The position numbers were made by a program, and so were the translations under genes. Source: Lethocerus indicus (taxonomy: Eukaryota; Arthropoda; Insecta; Hemiptera; Belostomatidae). From it: a DNA stretch of 64,000 nucleotides. Positions 27,176-38,722 of this stretch are shown here, one piece after another (position 1 is the first letter of the stretch; each line of letters opens with the position of its first letter). The DNA lies in the NCBI GenBank assembly GCA_019843655.1, contig JACDQD010000003.1, positions 8,930,925-8,994,924 on the forward strand. The letters run 5' to 3'. Under the pieces are notes generated by a model. It searched no databases and had not been told where the DNA came from. It saw only the letters and a program-made list of their open reading frames with translations.

Positions 27176-28380
27176 GCTGCCGAACAATGGCCGGGCGTCG
27201 TTAGCATCATCAGGCCTTTTACTGGGGCAGATATACGCCGACTTAGCACGCGACCTGATCCCCAGCGATTGGCGCTCTGGATACGGTAAATTGGACCGCG
27301 TATAAGGCCACTCGTCGATCAAACCCTGATCGCACACAACAAAGCGAATTTTCCTACCTGGAAAAAGCTATACCTCGTGCTAGGTTTTTGCTTACATTCA
27401 AAAGCGTAACCGCTATTTCGAAGGGTATTTTTCCCATACATTATAGTTTCGTAAATTTATTATACACATTTTCTACTTCCAAGTAGCATAAAATATTTTC
27501 GAATTTTAAATACATTAATGACAGATTTTTATTTTACATATTATACATTGCAGTTAGCATTTATTTTCATATTCCAGCGCAAAATTAATATGTTTACGAT
27601 TAATTTCCGCAATTATGTTTTGCTGAGTAGGAGTGTTGACGACGCCCAACTGGTAAAAGTTTGTAATGTTATCAGTTTCGGTTTCTGCAAACAGTACTAT
27701 GTTGACCTTTCACCGTGCAACATCATCGATAGAGCTCAAAATATTTCAAGGCATTTTTTTAGATTCTTGGAGCAGCGCGTTTCACACAAATTGCGTATCC
27801 GCAGTCCGTTTCTATTTTCAGTAAAATTCCAGGGAATTTTCATTTTAGTGGAGCAGTTGGAAATGTAGTCGGCGTTCGTTTATGCGGCGGGAGCCAAAAA
27901 AAATATTGCCGGCCCTAGGCATTTGCCTGGTATCGCCGCCCTAGGCCTAAATTAGAACCCGCGATCAGTTTTGCCAACTTGGAAAACTGAAATACTCCAA
28001 CCCCCTTTCAATCCTCGGGTCCTTTTTGCATTCTGACTGCAGGGTTCAGGAAATTCTTTCACATTTTGTGTAAGGCAGATGAAGAGATTCCGGATTTTTC
28101 TGTGAGCATGTCCATCTTTATTTAATTCTGATTTTTGAGCAAAATTACATCGTCAAGCCATGCGGGTCTACTGTATAAGAGAATTTGGCTGTGCCATTCG
28201 CTACGAAGGGAACCACTTCTCCCGGGGTGAAACAGGTCTTTTATAATAGACTGGTATAATGGGCTTGTTTCAGGATGGGGTGGGCATGCGACCTTGGGTC
28301 GTCTTCGGTCCTTGGGTACGACCCCCTCTTCGGTTAAATGGGCCGCCGGGTCAAGTGGCCGGGTCGAGCCAGCGGGCCAT

Positions 28381-28450
28381 TGTCTCTCTCTCTCTTTCTC
28401 TCTACCGACCTGAACTTCTCTATCCGCTCCCTTCATTCTCTCTCTCCGTC
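28381..28450. repeat. CT-rich low-complexity tract
   Basis: Pyrimidine-rich with two short (CT)n runs separated by mixed sequence. Confidence 0.75.
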
Positions 28451-31400
28451 CCCTATTTTTTTACCAACATATCGTCCTTATAAAGAAGTTTCGTATTATC
28501 CATTCACCATTCATTTCCCACCCCGTTATATCGGGAACAGATGAACCGAGTAACTATTTTTTGTTGTTATTCTTGGATTCGATCAAGTTCCCGACAAGAT
28601 ACCTGGGGCAGGTGATTTTTACATGGTTGGAAAATTGTAGATCCGCTTATTATACAATAACACTTTACATTTTATATTGATTCCATTCAGTTTCTTAAGC
28701 GGTCGCGGTCAGTTGGTCGATATCGTTTGCGCTAGTCCGGCATAATTGTATGATTTGTGCCCACTTCGGCCTAAAAGTGGAGGTGTTACTATTCCTGTTG
28801 ACTCTCTGCCGTTTCACTCTTATCTTATCGCGATTTAGTCCGCGACAACTTGTTATCAGTCGGCGTAGGCATGGCCGTGTCTGTTAAAGCGGTTGAATTC
28901 TCCGGCTTGGCGAGGCCTAGTTGAGCGTTTCTCTCAATTCGGGAAATTTCAGAATTCGTACAATTTATCCTGGAATCATGCGAGTAACGAAAGTCGCCTG
29001 TATGTTTCTCCTGTTGATTCTGTTTTTTCATAGTCGTCGCTTTCTAAACTAGAACGGTTTCGGTAACTCTAAACTAAATAAATCTATATTATTCCGCAGA
29101 ATCTATAACGTTTCAGTTTGCAGACGAAATACCATACTTCTTCAGGGGGTATTTAACGGAGGCTTACGGGATAGTTGCCCATTCCACCTAGTTGCCCGTT
29201 GGCATTCCTTTTCGAACTCTCGAGACAGTCGGAGAACAATGGCGATCCGTTCGAAAAGATAACTTCCCTTCCCCCAACGAATTTCTGGGCCGCTTCCCAG
29301 GCCAAACCAAGTCCCCCCTCTTTTGTAGAAAAAAACTAACAAAATATAGCGTTTATTATTTTCAACCGAAGAATAAAAGTGACGTATATAGAGTAGGCCG
29401 CTAAAAAGTGCTGTCTGTCTCAACCTTTAATGGCATTTAAATATCGCGCTCAGTGTTCCGATTAGGACGGTCGAGACGGTTCTGTTCGTGAAATTGGCTC
29501 AATCGAGACCAACACAGTTTTTAAGCGCCCGCTCATTTCTGTTTCAACGAATATTTAGACACCGCTACTTGTCTGTTGGATGGCGATGAGGGCGCTTCGA
29601 TATTTCATTTGGTTTTTATAGTTTTAAAAGCGGATAGAATTTCGCGAATATTACCTTGGATGCAATAAACTAATTTATACGCCGACGATAAATTATCACC
29701 GGCCCGTGTCTTCCTTAATGTACGTGCGCCTTATCTTCTCCTAATGATTGCGGTCGTAATTGGCCGACGGTTGGAAATGGTCCTTCCGAATAAGCCATTT
29801 TGCCGCGTAGTAAAACAATATATTACTTAATTCTAGTAACTTTTTAAATTCGTTAGCTCGAAAGTTGTTTAATTCCAAAAGTAACCACTTATAACTCCCT
29901 AGTTCTTGTCCTTTTTATGCTCATGAATGATTTCATATTTTTAATCCTTCAACTACAATTTGTAATATTGTAATATAGAAGGCTAATTTGTGTTTTTGGA
30001 AGAGGTATTTTTGGCCGGATATTACTCTACGGTGTTGCCCAAGTCTGTCAAATTGTAACCAAGTTCTGGATTAGGACGTCGACCGGAAACTTCCTAAGGT
30101 TGAGGGCTCAGCTCAGTGTATGTCTCTTTTATTTTCAATGTGTTAATTGATGTTCAATAACTTGCCGAATGGTTTGGAGACGCCGAAGTGTGATGGCGAC
30201 CCCCAGACGTCGCCCTTTCACAGGAATCAGCCGATTCGCAACAGGCGTCTCGTCTCAACGCCTCCCTCGGTCGGCCTTATAAGCGAGTAGGGAGGAGGAG
30301 GCCGTCCCCTTTCCGGCTGTCAAGGCCCCGTCCCTGCGGAGGCCGGCACAAATATTCTCCCGAATAAACGGGGAACGGTCCGATATAAAATATTATTTCG
30401 AATTCAAAATAGGCAGGAAAATAGTTAACCCGGGATGCGGGAATTCTATGAATAGCCATTGCAACTAGTATTGCAATTCAGGGAATGAAAAAGAGATTTA
30501 CCGAGGTCGAATTTAATATTTTATGGGTACCGCCACCGACTATCCACGTCTTCGGTTCCGTGGTTGATTTTTCAATTTTATATCTATTGCGAAACATCAA
30601 AAATAGAGTCGTACCAGTTTTCCGAGTCGTTATTAGATTCGCCGACGGGCTGGTAGATTAAAACTGCAGAGTGATCTCATGTCTTATGTTAATGCTGTTA
30701 AATATTCAGTAGAGGCCGCTTTATTAGTCGGAAAAATGCAATTTTCCGGAATATTGCGACGCGAAAGGCAAATTGGAATTGTGAGGGCGCAACAGGGAGC
30801 TAGGTTAGCGCATATTTCATGGGCTGGGTTGCGCGGTCTCGCCGCGTCATGTTTACCGAGGCGAAAACCAGTCAAACATAATGGTCGGTACTATTATTGT
30901 CGGTTGTCAGAAATGATTTCCTTTCGGACATTATTGAGATATTATGTCCGAGTGGGACTATGATGCACGGTCTCTCCGGGGTGGGCTCAACCCCGGCGGC
31001 TAATTGTCCCTCTCGCGGTTGACAAACGACTCCCTTTGACGGAGGTGCCAAGGTCTTTTTCGATTCCCTCTAAAACTAATTTTGAAGATCCGTAACGAGT
31101 AACGGATGATGACTCTATCGTCTCAGGGTCGCCGGGTCCAATAAGCCATTTCTCAGCTTCATTGTCGCCTATGCGTACGTCTCTTTTTCTGTAGCCCGAC
31201 AATAATTGAGTAACGTCACGTTAAATAATGTCCTTTTCCGACTTCTTCCGGTTCCATCACCGACTCCAACCGAGCGATGACTTCATTGTCCGTACCGACA
31301 CTGTTTTCTGTTTTGGTTGAACGTCTTATAAAAATATTTCAAGTCTCTAAAACGGAGTATTCAAATTTTCAAAAGATGATAAAAAATAAAGTAAATTGAC

Positions 31401-33156
31401 GTATGGTTTACTGTAATATGTACCAATGTATTACAGTGTATTTGCCTAATACTTGGTGGAAATGTATTATACGACTATCAATTATATAAAAAGGACCTTT
31501 CAAAATTAAAGGAAAATTTTCTGGTATAACATTTTGAATTGCGTTTATCCATCCTTGCTTTCGATAGGACAATAGTACGTTTTAGTATACCGTATTAATT
31601 TCATACTTCGAAATTGTCATACGTTCGTTTAAAAGCAGTTATTAGAGAGTGTGTTTTGCGCTGGGGAGCTTAGCGGGGCCAAATAAATTGCAGCTGTTTG
31701 TCGTCCTTTAATTAAACAGTGTTATTATTTCTGTTTATTGGGAGGGCCGCGGATTTGTATATTGGAGGCGGTGAAGGGGAATGATACTGGGAACTTCTTA
31801 TTAGCCACTGAAGCAGCAGCGATGTTTATTGCCTCGTTTATCCTCCTATAATTAGGCGGCTTGGACCCCTCGGTTCAGGAGGCCCGAGGCCCACCCTGGG
31901 AGGTGTGGCCGGCTCCTAGCATTTACCGAAGGTGAGTCCTCTCCTTCTTCCACGCATAATTCAGAGATCTCTGTAAGGGAGTCGCGTCTAGGATGGCTTC
32001 TCTGAAGTCGGTAATCCCGGAGTTCGCAGAAATAAGTTCATTTTATTCTCGTCAGTTTTATTCTTATTTCATTTTATGTCCTTTGAATTGTCAAAGACTG
32101 TTGTTATTCCCTAATCTGTGGACAGCCGTAAAACAAACAACCTATCTGGCTAAGATTTAAATGTGACAAGCATTAGTTAATTATCCAAAATGAGTGGAAT
32201 AGTTGATAAGAAAGCCGTAATCGCTGGCAAAATTTCTGCCATCATTTTCTATACCTCAACTTCAACTTGACTTCTTGGTCTGAAAACTCTTATCAGTTTA
32301 TTATTTATTAGAGGAAAATTATACGCGATAACAAGCGGATTATATGAAAAATTTGAATTATTATTTTGATAACTCGGGTACATAGAAGAGTTTCAGATCC
32401 GACCGGTCCATTTTACGCGATGTCGAGGAACACTTTTCCTCCGGTCCAAGGTGTGCATCCGAATTTAGCGTTCACTCGGCTGTTTCGAAAGCCCGTTTTG
32501 AACTGACCGAAATAGTGAAAAATCCGTGTGTTAGTAGTCACCGGCTGACCGAAACAGCGAACCAAAAATTGCGGAGACGCTTATGTAAAGCCCGAAGATT
32601 CCCACGAGCCCGACTGTCACGATTTCCGATTTGGAAACACAATTGAAATTGGCCCAATTTGTAATTTGCAACAGCTTCCTTAGTAAATGAATTCGTTACC
32701 TCTGATTGCCAGTCTTTGCACTTTATATGAATATTCTCTGTTAATAACTATATAATTTTGGACATGGTAACAATCATTCGTTGTTTTATGCAAGGTTCAA
32801 GGGCAGTTTAATTACAGTATACTAAGAATAGGGGCCTAATTTTTTTTAATATTACGAATACTAGTTTTTTAGGTCAAATTCTAGGTGAAACCTACGAACT
32901 CGTGTCAAGCATTGCCTGTCGTGCTTGATGCATCGGTCGACAGTCACCGATTCGTGGCCCCGTTTTTATAATTAACGGTCGGACATTCCGGGTTTCGGGT
33001 TTCGCCATGCGCCTTTTACAAATGACGTCGGTTACGGTTAAGGTGGTAGAACGGTGCGTGGGGAGGGTGGGAGCGGGTTGTTGTTGGGTTCGGTATAAGC
33101 GGGGCCGCCTTAGATGGTCAGACTACGTATCCGTTTCTTACCATTTACCGTACGGG

Positions 33157-33177
33157 GTGTGTGTCTGTGTGTGTGTG
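33157..33177. repeat. (GT)n interrupted microsatellite
   Basis: Short GT tract with one TCT interruption, inside a GC-rich patch. Confidence 0.85.
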
Positions 33178-33814
33178 ACTCAACCCGAGGAGCGGCTCCG
33201 TTTCTAGATCGGCCAGCGGCGTTGCTATATCCGCCGGCCATTCGGGCCGCCTAAATATAGAACGCCCTCTGCCCTCTCTCACCCCATCGGCTTTATTTAT
33301 AAGCGCCATCTCCCGTTCGGCGCTTTAATCTTTTTTGTTGTTTCGAACTTTTGGGGTTCCTCACCACGCATCACCTTCATCAATTCCACTTTCTCTTAGG
33401 CCGATCTGCGTCGAGAGTTTGGTTGGGGCCGACTGCCGGTTGTGGGAAGCCCCCGGGGGTTCGGCGGTCCTTTCTGTGTCACGTACACGGCCCGTTCCGT
33501 TCCATTTTACGGTGTTGTTGATTTGATGCGAGGTTGTCGCCATTTACTTTTCCTACCTTGATCCCTCGCCAATACATTCTGCTCCCCGCAGTCGTACACT
33601 GACTTTGCTCTTCTAGGCGTGTGATTTACAGTTACATTAGTCTTCCTTCGTATATTGTAAATTCGTTCAACCCTTAATGCCCCGCAGACCGAATCCGGGT
33701 CCTGCTTTCTATTTGGTTTCGTGATTAATCTGAGTACGTTTCTGTCCTCGTGTTTTCATATATAAATACATATACTTTACGTAAATACAATCTACAAGAT
33801 TATTTCCGTGTTGA

Positions 33815-33846
33815 TACTAATTGTATGTTTCTTTTTTCCAGGTAAG
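33815..33846 (+). promoter_or_regulatory. Recursive-splicing ratchet point 3
   Basis: TACTAAT at 33815-33821 is a strong branch-point match. A pyrimidine tract with six consecutive T follows and ends in CCAG at 33841; GTAAG begins at 33842. The branch A (33820) is 21 nt from the AG. Its pyrimidine tract differs from sites 1 and 2, so it is not a recent copy of them. Confidence 0.83.
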
Positions 33847-33890
33847 AAACCGATATTTCAAGCTCAAGTTCGATGATAAGCAACGTCGTT
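33842..33890 (+). other. Predicted cryptic RS-exon 3 (49 nt)
   Basis: Ends at GTAAGT 33891-33896. Only the phase starting at the first base is open. That is a different open phase from RS-exons 1 and 2, which argues against a shared protein-coding role. Confidence 0.65.
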
Positions 33891-36800
33891 GTAAGTAGAC
33901 GATCCTTTCAATCGCGCATTCTTCGCAAGTTCCCAATAGGAAATATTTATTTCCGGAGGATGACTTATCTTCTAGCGTCCTGAAGTGTTACAGTTTAATG
34001 GAAGTGTGACGGACCGAAACGTTTGTTTCCACTCCCGCCAAATTATTCCCAGACAATTTTCCCAACCTAAGTTTAATTGCCACGCTAATTTCCCATTTGC
34101 GTGTACCCCCCGCCGGGCTACTCCCATCGTGGAAGGTTTCCTACGCCAGGAAACGTCTTTGGGCTAATTTCATTACAAAAAAAAAGGAATCTCCCCAGTC
34201 GAATTATCCCATGAATTCTGTGCTAAATGTTCTCGTTTTTTAAATACTCATTTATCGTATGGAAATATGAGCCGGAATTTATTCGAAGGCCGGCCGAGAA
34301 TCACATCCCGACGATGAGGAAGCGTCGCCGCCGCCGCCGCCTTGTAGAGCGTCATTGGCCAGATGGCCGATCGACAAAAGGGCACAGTCGATACCGGTGA
34401 AAAATAAAAAGGAATTTATGAGGATGGCCCTCGCTCATCCGCAGAAGGAATACAGGTCCTGACGTAACACTTCGCTGCCGGGTTCCCGAGCTTTATTACT
34501 GAGAAAACTACCGGGTGCGATTGCACCAACAAGCGCTAACTTTGTCTCTGAATATTCGGTTATTACATATTTTTAATCTACATTACATATATAAAGTTGA
34601 TAAATATGAATATTTACCTATATAAAGCAGAGTTTGTATCGGTGCCATATGAGTCTTAAGCCAGCAATGAATTCGCCTATTTCCTGCCAGCAGTAAGATC
34701 TGTTAAATGAATAAATACGTTGGAAGAATTGTATATTATAAATACATTATGTAATAAATATATATGGTACATAAATGAAGAAATGTACTAGTAGATATTT
34801 CATCTTATTAAATCTGATCATGTGCGTATACTATATATCAAATTACAAATGATATCGTATTGAATTATTAACGTATACCGTAGTTTTTACGATATTCTTT
34901 CTCCTCTCACTGGTTTGTCCCAATATAACAATTATAAAACACATATTCAGATTATAAAAGGCTACTGTGATCTCAGTGATGTAAATCGTAGTTGGCCGCC
35001 CGGCCAAGTCCAAGCATTATTAAAATAGCAAACAATTAGATGTATGAATGTGCATAATGATGCAATTAGGTGCGTGAAGAATTTTCATTAAAATTATTCG
35101 TAGATCCTCTAGTGCTGTAGTTGAATGAATTAATTGCTGCATTCTTATATATGATTTTATATTACTGAAAGTGTTCTGAGAATGTTATTGATCGTTGGCT
35201 AATATTCACGGTATAATAATTATTTGAATTTTATTCTCGGAGTAGATCATGTCACAATTTCTCCCTTTCGGTGGGAGTATTCATCGCGATGCACGGTGTC
35301 GGTATGCGAATCTTCGGATAGAAAAACGTGTAGGAGGGTAGCAGGAGAGTAATAACGGGGCGGGAAAGGAGGCCAACGCCATTACTTTCCCAGGCGGGGA
35401 GGAAATGCTATGGGAAATTAGCCGGGGAGCCAACCACCAGCTGCAAAAGTTGAGTACGGCCACAATTCAAAACGTCTCCGTACCCGGTGCACGTGTCACC
35501 GTCAGTTATTACCTTTTTAAATAATAGCGGTCGTTGCGACACGGGTTTCTTCAGAATTAGGCGGCCCCACGGCTGCGGTCGTCCGACAGTTTCGTGATTA
35601 CGCCCGGATCGCTTTCAGAACCCCATAAGTTCCCACATCATGCTTTTGCGACGCATTCGTGACATACACTTTTCCGAAATCCAGACGATTTCAGCTGCAT
35701 GAAATTGCCATGAATGAAATCAGGCATCCAAAAACGTATTTCGATAACCGGTGTTGGCATATAAATTGCCAATTTCGTTGTCCAATAAAATGTCTCCATC
35801 GATTGGTAATTTAGAGCAGATAATAGGGGCAACAAGTAAACACAGGTAAGAGTCTACCGATCTTTCGGTGTCCAATTAATGGCTGCGTATACGTTCATAA
35901 TATATATACAGGTGTTCGTGCCATTAGGTTTGACCGTTGCTTTGGGGCCGGGTTGCGTAAACGGATTGATAAACGGCCTCCAAAACGGGCGAGCGATGGG
36001 AAGGAGGTCCGCTCGAGGGGGATTCGAGAGAAAGTACAGTTCTGTTCAGGTCTATTGTTGTGAACGTGGCGCTCGACCAACGCCTCGGCCATCTGTTTCG
36101 CGCCCGATTTCCTTCAGCCCGCAGAAAGTGATTTTCCGGCTGCGACGGGGACGTCGGCACGCCTCAGTCCCTGGGCCCAGTCCGGCCACCGAAAATCCGA
36201 CGCCGGCCGCCGGCATATGGTCCGGTTTCTACGCCCACCGGTTAGCCGAGGAGTCGCTGACGGGACAATAGGTCGTTTGGAAGAAATTCCCAGGGTACCG
36301 AATTTTGAAACGTACGAAATAACGCCTCCTACGCGGAATGCGAGAGGGAGATGGAGGGAGGCAGAAGAAAGAGAGGGAGTGAGAGAGACCGGCCCCGAAC
36401 CTCCTCAAGCTTCCTGTTTCTAACGGAATTGTCTCAAAAATATTTTTGCCGACCGACCAGCTGTTCTTCGAAGATCCCAAATTTGTGCATAAACTTTTCA
36501 TTTTATAGTTTTTTTTTTGTACAATACACATCAAGGCAGAGTTGTTCATAATTTGTATAGTGTCTAAAGTGTAGAATCGATCGACCTACACTCTGGAAAT
36601 CGATGTACGACGGGATGAGCTCCATTCCGCCATAAGGACGGCCTTATAAGGCGTGCCCTTTTGTTTCGAGACCCCGATTGGTCGATTGCTCATATAGTCG
36701 CTTGGTCCTTATACGCTGTCGGCTGTTGGGGGCTAATGGTCCGGATTAATTTTAAACGGGATTTGCATTGCTAATTGAAAAACTGGGCCATTGTAAAAGA

Positions 36801-38564
36801 AAAACCGGCGTGTTTTAATGACTCATCTGTTCCCCGCTTCTCTACCATCTGTCTTGTTGTGTACTGGATTCTGTTTTTCATTTTATTTATTTCGTCCTAT
36901 CCGGATACGTCAGTCAGGTAGTTCCGTTGGACGTGTTTTGGTCAAAATTAATGGCCGCTCCAGGATCTTAAGGGAAAATCAGCTGTTTTATTACGTTCTC
37001 GGAGTGGGACAAGGTTCGCTGTTCTTAATTACTATTCATACTACTGCGTAGTATAGTGAATTCTTATGATTTAATTATTCAAATATAATTTATTATCCAT
37101 CTGCAAGACAAACCTGATCTGTTGTTATATTTCGCTGAACAAGAAGAAATTAGTTTCTTCTGGTTGTGCAATGCCCCATGGGATGGGAGGAGTGTCCGCG
37201 TAACAATTGATTCTGCGGTCGGAGTAAAAACGTCGGTGAATTCATCTAATGGCCGGCGGCGGCGGGAGTTAAGTTATAAGCTTACAGCCAGCGGCACATG
37301 TCTCCTGGCCATGACTTCTCCAGTTCAAGATGGGCTCATTCCTCCGCCCATTGTCCTCCCACATTAAGCCCCATAACTCAATTAGGGTCTTCATTTATTT
37401 AGCGCCGTCAGTATTCTACAGTTAGTTCACCGAAATATAAATTAACTTTGCGCCTCACCCAACGTCGCCTCTTGTCTTCCATTGAAACCAATTTTGCGAG
37501 AATTCATTAATGAGCGTACAGTTGTTCGTCTTTGGTACAGGTGAATCGTCAATTTCTATGGTTACATAACTGTTGGGCGAAGTAGTACGAGGTCTGCCTA
37601 CTGTTAAAAACTATTTAAACGACGAATGAGAAAAAGGACACCCCCGTTTGAAAGTGGATTTATCAGCGTTCGACGTCTATTTTTAAAGAGCCTCCGAATT
37701 AGCATATTTTTAAGGACGCTGTTTATGGCATTCCATTCATATATTCGACCTCTGCCTTCCATTATATTAAACTGCTGTAAATTTATTTTCGAATTATGCC
37801 GGCACTCCGCACGCAATTTTCATGCGTATGAAATACAATAGTCGTCGTCGTTCGAATGATTTGAATTTTTCTCTCATTTGGCACAGCCCTTCTAGAATCC
37901 CCCCTGTACATTTTAATGTCGTCATTCCATTCGCGCGTACAAGCACTTTGTCAATTATGCCCGGAGTCATCGGGCAATTTATGTGAAATTGGCCGACAAA
38001 TGTTAGCTACGGCAAAATAGAAAATCGCAATTACACGAGACTAGATCTGCGCGTCTTATTCATAGCAATTATTTTGGTGTTAAAAAGTTAAATCGTCGAC
38101 AGTAGGTTTCGTCTATGAATTATTTATGAAGTTATTTTATGAGCCGTCGAACTAATCGGTGTAATAATGTTTCACCGTTGCTATTTCGGTGTCGATAATT
38201 ACAGAATGATGGTGCGTACGGTCGTCCGGTGGCTTCCAGTAACCTGTAGGATTCAGTGAAAAAATTCGGTACGGCTCGGGTTTCTCTCCGACCGCGGTTC
38301 TGTTAATAAATTACTGAATGTCTTGAGGAGATACACCAGAAGCGGTATAATAAATAATTTTCGGTGTAACCATCTTTCTTAATAGATTACGCTATTCATG
38401 AAATAGTTGTTTTCAGACGTGGAAAAAACGAAGGAACTGGAGTTTTTGGGGCGTCCGATCATTATTCTGGGGCTGGCGTTCTCATTCCGGACGAGTAGAT
38501 TATAAATCTTGATCCAAGTCGGAATAAGGTTTTACAGTAATTGGTCCGCATTTTTGTTCTGTAG

Positions 38565-38722
38565 CGGACTTGCTCAACAGGCGCTGCCGCCACCGCCGAT
38601 CCAGAAGCGACTAGCCGCCATGGCCCGAGCCGTTAGTTAGCCCACCGCCGAGGATGGAGAAAGTCAAAAACGGAAAGGGGACAGAAAACAGATTGCCCTC
38701 CAACAAACGGGCAAACTTCTTT
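38565..38722 (+). other. Possible exon in a GC-rich patch (158 nt)
   Basis: A T-rich tract ends in TGTAG at 38564 and GTGAGT lies at 38723-38728. One frame reads about 23 codons rich in Ala, Gln, Pro and basic residues (LAQQALPPPP near the start) and stops in the exon. It contains GCCGCCATGG at about 38,614-38,623, a perfect Kozak-type context, but that ATG is followed by a stop after six codons. It could be a terminal exon, a 5'-untranslated exon or chance. No family is recognised. Confidence 0.2.

Larger units (their letters stand above)
16898..33814. other. Non-coding segment between ratchet points 2 and 3 (16.9 kb)
   Basis: The longest inter-site interval. No supported gene and no recognisable transposon. 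AT-rich DNA alternates with GC/CpG-rich patches at about 19,060-19,420, 23,840-24,180, 26,840-27,330, 30,180-30,330 and 33,030-33,500. Simple repeats inside are listed separately. A 13-nt unit is duplicated in tandem at 19,723-19,748. A strong 3' splice-like tract ends at 25,266. A possible short exon at 31,879-31,931 ends on a perfect GTGAGT (see findings). I found no convincing additional ratchet point; the nearest candidate, TAG|GTTTGT at 26,339/26,340, has a poor 5' splice half. Confidence 0.55.

Noticed and set aside
35830..35850. CAG|GTAAGA at 35835, a possible fifth ratchet point
   Set aside because: No pyrimidine tract and no branch motif; upstream sequence is purine- and A-rich. It could only be an isolated 5' splice-like site.
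37519..37546. TACAG|GTGAAT as a ratchet point
   Set aside because: Moderate pyrimidine tract, but the 5' half is weak, there is no clear branch motif and no strong downstream 5' splice site within 60 nt.
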